Source of the DNA: Gaeumannomyces sp. JS-464
Lineage: Eukaryota; Ascomycota; Sordariomycetes; Magnaporthales; Magnaporthaceae
Direction: 5' to 3'
Length of the DNA stretch: 64,000 nt
Assembly: GCA_002197995.1 (NCBI GenBank)
Contig: NGZR01000002.1
Coordinates: forward strand, 8,680,001 to 8,744,000
Shown here: piece by piece, positions 34,788 to 44,970 of the stretch
Position numbering within the stretch: position 1 is the stretch's first letter
Layout of the letters: each line of letters begins with the position of its first letter
The notes under the pieces: generated by a model
What the model was told of the DNA's origin: nothing
The model's input: only the letters and a program-made list of their open reading frames with translations
Databases searched by the model: none
Position numbers and translations under genes: made by a program

Positions 34788-35662
34788 ATGAAGTTCCTCC
34801 TATATGCTGCCACCCAGGCGTTCGCGCTCCTGAGCCTTCTGGGCAGCCATGTCACAAACGTGCTCGCCGCGCCATCGACCGGCTGCGGCAAGACTCCGAC
34901 CATCACCTCCGGGCAGGCGCGCACCCTGACCGTCAACGGCAAGCAGCGGCAGTACATCGTGCGGCTGCCCGAGCGCTACGACAACACAGCAAGCCGCACC
35001 GGCTGGTCTTCACCTTCCACGCCCTGGGCGGCAACATGAACCAGATCGCGACGGGCAACGAGGCCTACTACGGTCTGCCGCCGCTCGCCAACAGTAGCGC
35101 CATATTCGTCTCGCCCAACGGCCAGACGGCCGGCTCGGCCTTTGGGCTGATGGGCTGGGGCAACGTGGGCGGCGAGGACATCATGTTCGTCGACGCCATG
35201 CTGGCCGCCATCGAGGCGGACCTGTGCGTCGAGAAGACGCTGCGGTTTTCCACCGGCTTCTCGTACGGCGGCGCCATCTCGTACGCCATCGCGTGCGCGC
35301 GCGCCGACGAGTTCCGCGCCGTAGCCCTCATGTCGGCCGGCATCGTCAGCGGCTGCCAGGGCGGCACCAAGCCCATCGCCTACTACCACCAGCACGGCAC
35401 GCGCGACCAGGTGCTGCCCATCACGGGCGGGCGCCAGATGCGCAACACGTTTGTGCGCAACAACGGCTGCAGTGCCCAGGCGTCGGAGCCGCAGCCGCCG
35501 GCGGGCGGGCTGACCAAGGTCGACTACGCCGGCTGCGACCCAAAGTACCCGACCACGTGGGTCGTGTTCGACGGCGACCACACGCCGTCGCCGCGCCTGA
35601 GCAGCCAGTCGGGCAACTTCTCGCCTCGCTATATCTGGGATTTCTTTTCCAAGTTCACCTAG
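34788..35662 (+). CDS. CE1-type feruloyl esterase / polyhydroxybutyrate depolymerase-like hydrolase
   Basis: The start is ATG 34788 with a signal peptide ending near NVLAAP. The mature protein starts STGCGKTPTITSGQ and reads RQYIVRLPERYDN, then VFTFHALGGNM (oxyanion-hole region), STGFSYGGAISYAIAC (Gly-Phe-Ser-Tyr-Gly nucleophile elbow), YYHQHGTRDQVLP and FDGDHTPSP (catalytic His). This is the typical single-domain fungal CE1 layout of about 290 residues, with several Cys. The frame changes at about 34987: adding one C in AACACAGC joins YDNT to SKPHRLVF. I treat that as a sequencing deletion. The enzyme would release ferulate from plant arabinoxylan outside the cell; the substrate is inferred from the family. 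Confidence 0.85.
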
Positions 35663-36119
35663 AGGGTTCCCTGGGCCATCTAGTGGACTTCCGGCAGTTG
35701 TTTTTGGGCAGAAGCTCGACTTATAGGAACAGTTACGTGGGTACGAGATGGACAAGGAGGTGTTGTAGAGGTGGACGCACAATTTTGTGTTTGCTAAGGG
35801 GCTGGCTCGCGAGTCGCCGCCTCCCAAGCGCTCGGGTCCCAGCAAGGGATACCGACTCGTGGCAGGCGGCTAGCCGGCAGTGAAGATGGTTGATAGACAG
35901 GCGTGTCAAGCCGGCGGTGCCGCTCTTTGGACGCTCGGTCCTAGCATTTCCGTGACGCGGCTGTTTCTGTCAAATACATGGAAACACGGCACTTTGTTTC
36001 CTGTCCCAGCTCCCAGAAAATGGCGGCTTGTCTCTGCTCTTGTCGTTCCTCTCAAGCTGATTCGCGCCATCCAATCGAATCCTCAATTTACGCCTGCTTC
36101 ACTTGCATCTTTGGCCAAC
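35663..36119. other. Intergenic region
   Basis: 3' flank of the esterase gene and promoter of the GT61 gene. No additional gene seen. Confidence 0.4.
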
Positions 36120-37654
36120 ATGATTAGCGTACACAGCAGAAGGAGACGGCCTCGTGCCGTTTCCTTGTGCTTTTCGACGCTGATGGCGATTTTCCTGTTT
36201 ATTACCACCTGGCGGTTGCACTTTTTTGATCGGGACATACGGCAGCCCTTGGCGCTGGCCGGCCTGACGACGTCCGTCACTCTCCCGAGCCAGCACCTTT
36301 TCCGAGTGACTACGATCTTAGCAAAGATCAGGCCATGTGCCACAAGATGTTTGGGCCCGGCTATTTCAAGCACATCGAGGCGCACCAGCGTCCGTACTGC
36401 GAGCGCTCCTCGTCCAGCTTCCTGCAGTGCTTCTCGGCGCCGAGGCTGCCGGCGCCCTGGGGGTCCATGTGGAGCCACGAAAGAGGAGACCCCATCTGTA
36501 TCGCCAGAGGGGTCTTTTATGACCCGAGCAGCGACCTGCACTTCAAGGCCCACTGCAATGCCCGAGACTTTGCAGAGGAGTTCGCGCGCATGCCGCCTGA
36601 GGAGAGGGTCAGGAACGAGGAACTTGCCGACGTCCCCAACCTGGCCGAGCTGGACTCGTACTGGGGCGACAGCGGCGTTGGCGGCGAGTTCAAAACAAAC
36701 TGGCAGTTCGGTGCGGTGGTCCCGCGCTGCAGCCACACGCAGAATAACGGGGAGTGGCTGTACATGATCCGCCGCGAGGGCACGCAAAACGCCTGGCACA
36801 GGGTCATGGACCTATGGCAGCCCTAATCGCTGGACGCGATGCAGAGTCGTTAGGAACCCGGCGACGGTAGACCGTGGATGACCAGGAACGACGTTAAGTC
36901 CATGCGCATCGTTTTCGAAAACACCATCGAGCCCGACGGGGTGGACTACTGGTGGCGGATGCTAAACGGGCAGGCACCGAGCCAAATCGAAACGCTTCCT
37001 GCGGGAACCTGTTACGGCAACGTCCTCCTCCCCCTCGCCGGCTCGAGCAGCCCTTTTTGGGCCGCCCTGGGCGAGAACGTTTACCACGAGCCCTGCCAGG
37101 AGCAGTTCCTTATTAACGCCTTCCGCGCGCGCGTTTTCCGCCACCTCGGCGTTTCCCCGCCGTCCTTGCAATCCCCGCCTAACGCAAGCCCCGTTATCAC
37201 GCTGGTAAACCGCACGCACAACCGGATCCTCCACGACGCCGACGGCCTAATGGCCAAGGTGCGGCAGCGGCACCCCAACTCCAAAGTTAACGTCGTCGAT
37301 TTTGCGACCATCGGCCTCCGCGAACAGGTCGAGCTAGCCGCCGGTACTGACGTGCTGGTCGCGCACCACGGCGCGGCGTTAACGCACCTTTTCTTCCTAC
37401 CCCCGGACGCGGCCGTGGCCGAAATGACGTCTAACAAAACGCGCAAGTTCCGCTCCGTTACGCGCATGCGCGGTATCGCCCATTTCGAAACCGACGTGCT
37501 CGAAGGGCCCGAGTACGAGCACCTCGTCCACGGCACGCCATTCCCCGTCGGCTGGCTGCCGGGGATGGAGGACGACGCGTGGCAATCGCGCAAGTTTGCA
37601 TACGTCATGGAGGAGGAATTCCTCGCTTCGGTGGATGCGGCTGTACGTAACTAG
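36120..37654 (+). pseudogene. GT61 family glycosyltransferase with two in-frame stops
   Basis: A type II membrane protein from ATG 36120 (membrane anchor SLCFSTLMAIFLFITTW). Adding one C at 36263-36265 restores the frame into DYDLSKDQAMCHKMFGPG. The GT61 (DUF563/EOGT-like) core follows: MWSHERGDPICIARGVFYD, RRE, HRVMDLWQP, GRPWMTRNDVKSM, GENVYHEPCQEQFLINAF, ITLVNRTHNRILHDADGL and TDVLVAHHGAALTHLFFLP. The same frame is interrupted by TAA at 36824-36826 and TAG at 36851-36853, between DLWQP and EPGDGRP. Both become Gln if T reverts to C. A non-consensus intron spanning them (GTCATG..GTTAG) is possible but would remove the conserved VMDLW segment. The downstream half is rich in silent TpA (GTTAAC, GTTATC, CCTAAC). 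It would act in the Golgi, adding GlcNAc or pentose to glycoproteins or polysaccharide. Confidence 0.75.
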
Positions 37655-38880
37655 CACAATAGGCGATATCATTGAATCCATAGTTTTTCTCAGTTCAAGA
37701 TGTTACCGCCCGAGCTCTCCACCTGTATTCGCCGCCCAGGCTTGAATGGAGGCTCAGCCACATCGACCACTTCACAACTTCTTGCAGTGAGACCTTTGCG
37801 CCTCCGCTGACTCGGGTCGGCTGCCTCCTACAATGATAGATACTCCGCGACGTTACGGTTTAAAAGGCAGGGACAGTCGCTCAACAAATGCCTGGGGATA
37901 TACCCAGCTGCGATCCCGTCGTGACTTGTTTTCCAGAAGAGCTAGCATGTCGCCTACTTTCCACGCGTACCGCCATTAACAACAGTGAAGCATTTCCTCC
38001 CCTATCCCATATCGGACTCTCCGTCCTGAGTTACCTAGACAACCTGATTGGTCTTTTGCTGACCTGGCGCAGCTACGTATCAGCGCCCTCGCGTCATGTG
38101 GAGCCCTGAGGGCGGTTTTCCGAACGCCGCTTCCCCTATTTGCTATCTCAAGATTTTATGCCGGGCTCTAATAAGTCGGAAAATGCTTGTCGAGCGCATG
38201 TATCTCGTTCGGCTCCTCTAAATAGATCAGATCAAGGAGCCTCGTGGGGCTGAGGGAGCAGGTGAATCACCTTCTGGACTTCCTTTGGGTTCACCTCGAC
38301 GGAGCTTATTGGGTAAAGACGCGTCAAGAGCGCGAGAAACGGCCCGATGAACTCGGGAGTTGAGGGAGCAACAGCGGAGCGAACGGCGGGTGGTCAGTGC
38401 AGCAGAGCCGCAGTCGGCAATGAAGGCAGGCCTTTTCCCTGTCCGCAAAATTTCTGTTCTGTCTTCCGTCGAGGGGACTGGCATAGCCATCGACCGGTTC
38501 AATATATCTTGTTTGAATTTTCCTTTGTTCTGCGTGGGGGTGCCACCTGAACGACACGCTCACGTACCAAACTCCGACTTCTAGGAGTTTGTCGCCTCCG
38601 GGCAGCCGTAACGGTACCCCAATCAGCCAGGCAACGCTCTTCCCGTCATAGCCAGAGCAGCAGTTCACGGTAGGCTTCATACGCCGTTTGGAAACGTGGT
38701 ACCGAACTCCCGACATCCATATGTACGGCTGGCCTTGCCAGCTCGATGCCACCATGTGGCCTGCCCCGGAACCCCGATCTTTCCCCTCGAGCTGAAGCAG
38801 TTGAGCTTGGTGTCAGCCTCGTGGACAAGACAAGCTGGAGCGGCTCGGTGTGGCCACCCGTTTCGTGTGCGCATGCGGCC
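37655..38880. other. Gene-poor region
   Basis: No recognisable gene. Short open frames on both strands only. Confidence 0.4.
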
Positions 38881-39193
38881 CGAGACTGCGCCCTTCAGCA
38901 AGCGCCAGGCTCTGGCCGACCTGCTGAACTCGATGGCACCCTAGCGCACCCTGCCCTTCGCCAACTCGAAGCAGAAGGTGGATGAGCTGGACCCGGCGAC
39001 GGGGAACACGCACAGCGATGCTCGCATACTGGTCGTGCACGCCCGCACCAAGACCATGGGCCGCGTCACGCGCCACCCGTCCTATTACTACAAACTTGTT
39101 CGATCCCGTGTCGGTCGTGCCGTCAGCACCCATGGGAACACCATTCAGAGGTCATCGAGACTGCGCCCTTCAACAAACGTCAGGCCCTGGCCA
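38881..39193 (+). repeat. Internal direct duplication in a decayed open region
   Basis: The stretch at 38881-38918 (starting CGAGACTGCGCCCTTCAGCA) recurs at 39156-39193 (CGAGACTGCGCCCTTCAACA), differing mainly by G/A and C/T. Translated, both read ETAPF(S/N)KRQALA. The frame around them (plus strand, up to 39286, ending GVYRPAVEVCKRFGTKKPYP) is coding-like but broken by a stop near 38942. I do not recognise the family. It may be a decayed, partly duplicated gene. Confidence 0.5.
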
Positions 39194-40547
39194 CCTCCTC
39201 AGCTCAGCCGCAACGCCCCGGGCGTCTACCGACCTGCCGTGGAGGTCTGCAAGCGTTTCGGCACCAAGAAGCCGTATCCCGCCTAGGGCGACGTACCGCG
39301 CCTTGCAGAACGTCACAGTCGCCGAGGCTGGCGCGGAAGGGGAGGACTCGGCGGACGAGGTGGACGATTGTCTCTACCGTACCAGGCGTGTCTTCGTTCC
39401 ATTTCTTTCCACCTCGATGCACGCTAACCGGACCCAGCGCGAGCGTGAGTATGCTCTTCGAACCTTTCGCCAAGGGAACCGCGCCAATTGCAGTGCCTAC
39501 GGGCTGCCGCAATGGCTCATCCACATGCAACTCTCCACCACCCGTGTCCACCACTCGAACTTCCCCTGGCCCAAGGCACCCGGAGTGAGTAATCAACATC
39601 CACTGCACAAAGCACACGCAACATCTGCTGACGACTCTCCAGCTACTCGGAATTTGCGGGGGTTCTACATCTACGTGGCTGTTCTGGGACATGGGACAGC
39701 CACAACGTTCCTTTCACATTCCTTCCCTCGGCCCTCGACATGAAATACTGCTAGCTCCACATATTCCGGGCGGCAAGCAGCTTGAGGGACGGGGGTAACG
39801 GAGGATGAAGGGCCCGGCCGTGGGATGGGATAAAAAATCCACGCTGAACAATACCAGTGAGCCATCACGCCTTCGCAAATCTTTGCCTTCGACTTTGTCT
39901 AACTATCGCAAAGGAACAGCGCCGCGCGCGTGTCGAGAAGAAGGACATGTTCGTCGATCAAGTCGCGGTCAACCTCTCTTTGAGCAGCGGAGTTTTTGGG
40001 TTTCGAGCGTGGAGGATGAGGACGAGTCAAACATGCAGGTGAGGCTGTGCGGGAAAATGTCGCGGTTTGTTATTGCAAAAAAAAAAAAAACCACTCGTTT
40101 CATTGTACTTGTTTGGTGTACTGTCCAAGGGTCCATCACTGCTTCAGAAGAGTGGCCTGCATCTGATTCACGTTTTTAAAGGACTGTTGCAGAGCCTGTG
40201 AATACGTAGGCGCTTTGAGGTTGGCTGAAGTCTACGCTCCTGTGAGTCGAAAATATGGGGCAGGACTTGATAGCGGATACGGATTCAGACGCGGTCAAAC
40301 GAGATCCCAAGAGCGCGTCCCCTCTGGCGCAACCATTATTTCTCTTAGCCAGCTCGTGGGTCGTGATAAGGGCACTGCTCTGATTTCACTACCATATTGC
40401 CAGACAGCGATTTGAATTTCAGAAGACAACTTCCATGATGCATTACTTTTTGATCCTTCGATATCGGTTCCTCTCATCAGACCACCCATCCCGTGAAATC
40501 TCTCTCATAGCGACGTCGCTTTTTGATCCTCCATGCCGGGCCCACCC
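39194..40547. other. Gene-poor region
   Basis: Decayed-looking open stretches and an A-run near 40078-40090. No gene recognised. Confidence 0.35.
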
Positions 40548-40549
40548 AC

Positions 40550-40636
40550 TCACGGGAGATGTCCCCGGCCCCCCGCCGTGGCACTTGTAGCAGATCTTCT
40601 CGCCGGGGCCGCAGTCACGGGAGATGTGCCCAGGAG
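40550..40636 (-). pseudogene. CCHC zinc-knuckle fragment
   Basis: On the minus strand the text reads GHISRDCGPGEKICYKCHGGG, followed, after one missing base, by PGHISRE. This is the C-x2-C-x4-H-x4-C repeat spacing of Gis2/CNBP-type nucleic-acid-binding proteins, with one complete CYKC half and flanking GHISR(D/E) halves. Only about 30 residues are recognisable and no start or exon context is visible. It is probably a fragment or relic. Confidence 0.4.
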
Positions 40637-41721
40637 GCCCTTATCTGAACCGGCCGTCGTCGCGTGAACCGTTATGCAGCCTCGTAGGAGACACACCTCG
40701 GCCAATGCGGCCCATGGCGGCGGAAAGCTTGTATCGTAGCCCACGCAGCAAAGCCATGCTGTCGTGGAGGTCTCGTTAGAGGGTAGACAACACAGACTGT
40801 GCTTGAGGGTAGGAGGCTCACCTTTTGGTTCTTGGCTTGCTGACGGGGGCTGGTGTACTCGGCGGCTGCTGGTGGTCACCACCCTGCGTTTGCCCACCCT
40901 CTGCGCTAGAATAGGCAACTCAAAAACGTTAGATTCATCGTCTGGGAGTGGCGCTTGTGCGAATGGGCACTGACGTGGTTGGGAATGTGCTCTGCGCTGG
41001 TAGTCTGGTCAATTTCTGACGGAGAGGTGGACAGCTTTCTTCAGCTGATAGAGGTTGAAAGCTGACCAGAAGATTTTGTGTGGCGTCGAACCAGACGCAA
41101 GGATATGTGGGGCGGTGGGCTCAGTCAAATCGAACGGCTGGTTGCTCGCAGGGCTTGGGTTCTATGGGGGCCAGGGCAGGGCAAAAGGGCTGACAATGGG
41201 AGGGGCGCAGACATGTGGATCATTGGCAGACACAAGCAAATAGCTGAATATCTTGTAGGGTAGTAATTAAATATCGGATGTATCAAAGAGGGAGGAAAGG
41301 TGATCTAATTAGCCTACCTAGAAAACAAGAGAACTCGAGATCGATAGCAACCTCTCTTGGCAAGCACACAAGATGAGTTTTGCACAGAGCTCCGTCCTCA
41401 ACAGGCTGACAAAGCTACAGGATCTAAGCTCTCGTGAAGCATGAGTACCTTGTGGGGCTGTATGGATGGGCATTCTCAGATGTACCCCTCTTCGCACCTT
41501 GAGGTTGGGACCTTGGTAGCCGTCACAGCCGTGCTCTCTTGCGGCTCCACACAGGCCAGATTGGAGCAGTGTTCCCGTGGCAGGCACGAGGGAAGGCCCT
41601 GCTGGCTCTGCTCCGTGCTCAATGGCCGGCGTGGACTCCAGCCATAAAATCCCTCCTTGCCCACAAGAAAAAAAATTCTTTGCTTCCCTCCCTATCAACC
41701 TCTCATCATCAAAACAGCGCA
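40637..41721. other. Gene-poor region
   Basis: No recognisable gene. The right end (41660-41721) is CT-rich and could be a leader for the small open frame that follows. Confidence 0.35.
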
Positions 41722-41973
41722 ATGCCGAACTCGACTGGCAATCACCACCACTATCAGCGGTCAAGCCCTTCTTCGCCTGGATTTCCCGGGGGCGGAATTA
41801 TCTCCATCCATCCTTTCCCATCTGCTTCCCCCAAGGCCAAAGCCCGCACAAAGCGTTCCTGTGTCATGAATGGAGACCTCTCGAGGCGTCACCTCCAGAT
41901 CGATGCTGACAGTCGCGGCCATTTCCAGACCACATCCAGGGCCCGGCAGCCCGGCCTGTGGCCATCGAGGTAA
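41722..41973 (+). CDS. Small hypothetical open frame
   Basis: An 83-residue frame starting at an ATG in good context (GCGCAATGCC) after a CT-rich leader. It begins MPNSTGNHHHYQRSSP, then is Ser/Pro-rich and basic (KAKARTKRSCV). There is no domain or signal peptide. It could be the first exon of a gene whose remainder is not recognisable, or chance. Confidence 0.2.
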   Translation: MPNSTGNHHHYQRSSPSSPGFPGGGIISIHPFPSASPKAKARTKRSCVMNGDLSRRHLQIDADSRGHFQTTSRARQPGLWPSR

Positions 41974-42280
41974 ACCTCGCTCGCCGAGGCTTCAGGTACA
42001 GTCTCCATTCCAGACCTCGATCTCGAGGTTTTGTTCTTTCATATGAACTTGACAATCATGAGGACCTTTGCCGTTGTGTCGCCACACAGCAGCCCGAGGT
42101 TTCCCACCTTCTGCCACGCTCGTTTTGGTTAATCAGAGATACAGATCAATCTTCTAGGCCTACTGCGTGCCCTCTACCTTGTAGTAGAGCGCTTTTTACC
42201 GCGCGTTATTGCGCTCAGGGCCCTAGCGAGACCGCCGATGTCTCCAAGGCGCTCAGTCGGCCGCCCGGCGACCGGCTGAG

Positions 42281-42386
42281 TGCCCAAGCAACTAAGGCTT
42301 GGCAGCGGAATGCCCAAGCAACTAAGGCTTGGCAGCGGAATGCCCAAGCGACTAGGGCCCGGCCAGCGGAATGCCCAAGCAACTAA
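42281..42386. repeat. Tandem repeat, four units of about 30 bp
   Basis: Units begin TGCCCAAGCAACTAAGGCTT and end GGCAGCGGAA. The first two are identical, the third has a few C/T-type changes and one extra base, and the fourth is partial. No reading frame is supported across it. Confidence 0.85.
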
Positions 42387-42811
42387 TGGGTTGGCCCCCC
42401 GGGGCTCGAACAACCAAGCTGGGCTTGAGTGGTGAAACGACGCTCGAACAATCGGTGGCATGTGCGCTCTGACTATGCGAGATTCGAACTCGGCTCAGTT
42501 GCTAACTCGCACTTGGGATTACCCAGGTCGACTATCTCTGCGGCTCCGGCCTCGTATCTCAGCTGCTGGGGGCCTCGCCGGGAGCAGCACAATGGCAGGT
42601 GTGGTCATCAACAAACGCGGGGCTGTCCTTGCTCGAGTTGGCGTTTGGTAAAGGAGATGGGCTGCGAGGCACTGTGTGTGTATCTGAGCTATGCTACTGC
42701 TGGTTGGCACTTGATAGACACGGGTAGCCGCGGGTAGCCGAAGCACATCGGTATCCTAGCAGCATCGTATTCCGAGCCAGTCTCTCTATTCAAAGACGGA
42801 GGTCTCCGGCC

Positions 42812-42935
42812 TCCCTTTCTACTTTTCCTTTTCTTTCATTCCTTTCCCGCTGTTCTATCTTTTCTCCTCCTTTCTCCTTTCTCTTTTTCCTTTCCCCTCT
42901 TCTTTTCCTTTTTCATTTTCATTGTTCTTTCCACT
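42812..42935. other. Pyrimidine tract of about 120 bases
   Basis: Almost pure C and T on the plus strand. Such tracts occur in fungal promoters, but no convincing plus-strand gene follows within 1 kb. The region from here to 43803 holds no recognisable gene. Confidence 0.6.
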
Positions 42936-43803
42936 AGTCTGGGTTGTCTCTAAGATAGGCAAGGCAACAAGTTTACTGCACCCGTTCGACTCGACTTTGC
43001 GACCGGGGGAAATAATTGACAGAGTTAATAACTACCTAGCTAGGTACAAGAGAAAGGAATAATTACATCAAAAGATAATTTGTGCCAGCCCCATGAGCAG
43101 TCTCCACCAATGTGCCGGTCTTTGTCGAATGGTTCCATTGGCTACCCATCTCCCTGGCACCCTGGACTGTCAACTTGGGACTACTCACACTGACAATAGA
43201 CTTGTAAGCTTTTCTCGCCTTGGTATGTTTCACAGGAATCGTCGACGGGCGATACAAAGTGGATCTGGAAAAAGGCGTCGGAGACCGAACAAAGTGAATA
43301 GTAGTAGTAATGTAGGTAAAAAAAAAAACGAGCATTAAAAATGAAAAAGCAACAGCTTTTGTCCGTAAATGCTACACAAGTGCTGGGCGTTGGACTCTCC
43401 GCAGGATCCAAACGCCAAAGTTGGGTATCATAACAAGGACAGGAATGCCATGCAGCCGTGATAGGCTGCGTCTATGCCCAGGAACCTCAATACGCCAGAA
43501 AAGAAAGCAGAGAGACAGATACAAGTTGAAGATAGTTCAGAACAAGAGTGATGGGGTGTATGGGTGAAATGGGGAGGGGGGAAGCCAGTTGCTGGATATT
43601 GATATACCGACTATTGGGAGTAAGGTCTGGCGGGCGGGACGGGTCGTCAAGATGGTTTTGCGCTGCGAGAATGGGAGCCCCAAGAAGAACGGGATAGTTG
43701 GTGGGGACTGGCACAGCGGCTGTGAAGAGATGCGGGCTGTGAACGGGAAGCATAGACAAGAAAGGGATAGTGGAGGCATGGGGCCTAGATAAGGCGAGCC
43801 AGG

Positions 43804-44912
43804 CTAGGTCCTTGGGGCAAGATCCCTCTCCGAGTCGCTCATAACGACCCAGTCGCTGCTCTTGCCGTCGTCGTGGTCGGCGAAATCATCCGTGTCATAG
43901 ACCAGATCCGGGAAGACGGCCGCGTCAGGGACCGAGACGAGATCAAAGTCGTCCGCAAGGCCGTCGTCGCCAAACTCGTCGCCGTCGGGCGAGATGAGGA
44001 AGTTGGCGACGCCGTCGCTGTACTCGGCCAGCGGGCGCAGCGAGCCGTCCTCGGGCGGGAGGTCGTCCGCCTCAGCGGCGGCCATGGCCGCGGTGTGGCC
44101 GCGGCCCAGGAACGGGGAGCCGCCGAACTCGCGGCGCTCCAGGGCCGGGGGCGCCTTACGCCTCCGGGTCCGGGAGCGCTGGGCGGCGCGGCGGATGTCG
44201 AGCGTGTACTGCTGGCCGGCCAGCGCCTCGAAGCCGAAGCCGGCGCCGCGCAGGTGCTCGTCATCGTACAGCAGGCCGAGCTCGTACAGGTCGGCAATGT
44301 CCTCTGCCTCGACCGACTCAAAGTCGCGGTCGTCGATGTTGGCGGTGGTGCTGCCGTCGTCGCGGCTTCCGCGCCAGCGGGGCGTGCTGGTGCCCGGCGC
44401 GCAGAAGGCCTCCTGGCGCTCCAGGGATGGCGGGCGGCGGGTTCGCCCCTCTGCGCTGCCGGTGTTGTTGTTGTTGTTGTTGTTGTTGTCGCCGCCGTTG
44501 TCCGGGCTGGTGCAATTGCGAGAGCGGTCGCGGCGTGGCGACTGCACGTGGGGATCCGGGGTGGAGTGCGGCATGGCGAGCTCGGCGCCCTCTTGGATGT
44601 ACGACGCCCAGGCCAGACGGCTCCTCGGCCTCGTTCTAGGAGAGCTCACGGGGAGCGTCCGGGCGGCGCCGTCGTTCGCGGCGGGACGGGCGTAGCGGTG
44701 CAGCCAGTGCGCGGCCTGGAGGGTGGTGCCGTGTCGGTCTCTCAGCCTCTGGCGCACTTCGTTGGGGTCGATTCTGGGGGCACGATGGGACTGGCGGGCA
44801 GCGTGGTCGTGCCGCTTAGGCGAGCCGCGGTGCTGGGGGCCAGTGACGACCCCTGTTTGTCGTCTGTGAGGTCGGCCATTGAGTCCGTGGGATTGTACAA
44901 GGCTAAACCCAT
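43804..44912 (-). CDS. Uncharacterised acidic fungal protein
   Basis: The start is the ATG at 44912 (MGLALYNPTDSMADLTDD), with a TATA box about 55 bases upstream. Adding one base in the G run at 44776-44780 (C run on the coding strand) joins PIVPP to RIDPNEVRQRLRDRHGTT, which I take as the true frame; it runs on to LQAAHWLHRY. The protein continues with a poly-Asn run (eight Asn, 44463-44489), EDIADLYELGLLYDDEHL, a basic patch RRAAQRSRTRRRK, and a strongly acidic C-terminus (DGDEFGDDGLADDFDLV) ending in a Ser-Asp-rich tail. It has about 370 residues with no membrane segment. I know of no function; the order looks like a fungal lineage-specific regulatory or scaffold protein. Confidence 0.65.
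44463..44489. repeat. (GTT)n trinucleotide repeat coding for poly-Asn
   Basis: Nine near-perfect GTT units on the plus strand, read on the minus strand as AAC codons within the uncharacterised acidic protein. The length is likely to vary between strains. Confidence 0.85.
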
Positions 44913-44962
44913 AGTTAGGGATGACTGGTCGGATGGAGGGAGACAAGCGGTCTCTGGGGAGG

Positions 44963-44970
44963 CTTTTATA
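44963..44970 (-). promoter_or_regulatory. TATA box of the acidic hypothetical gene
   Basis: TATAAAAG on the minus strand, 50-60 bases upstream of the ATG at 44912. Close to the start, implying a short leader. Confidence 0.45.

Noticed and set aside
42281..42386. CRISPR-like array
   Set aside because: The units are directly adjacent with no unique spacers, and the organism is a fungus.
42465..42545. tRNA-like element on the minus strand (A-box-like TAGTCGACCTGG, B-box GTTCGAATC)
   Set aside because: The 3' acceptor strand has no matching 5' strand, the T-stem pairs only four of five, and no proper anticodon stem-loop forms. At most a tRNA or SINE relic.
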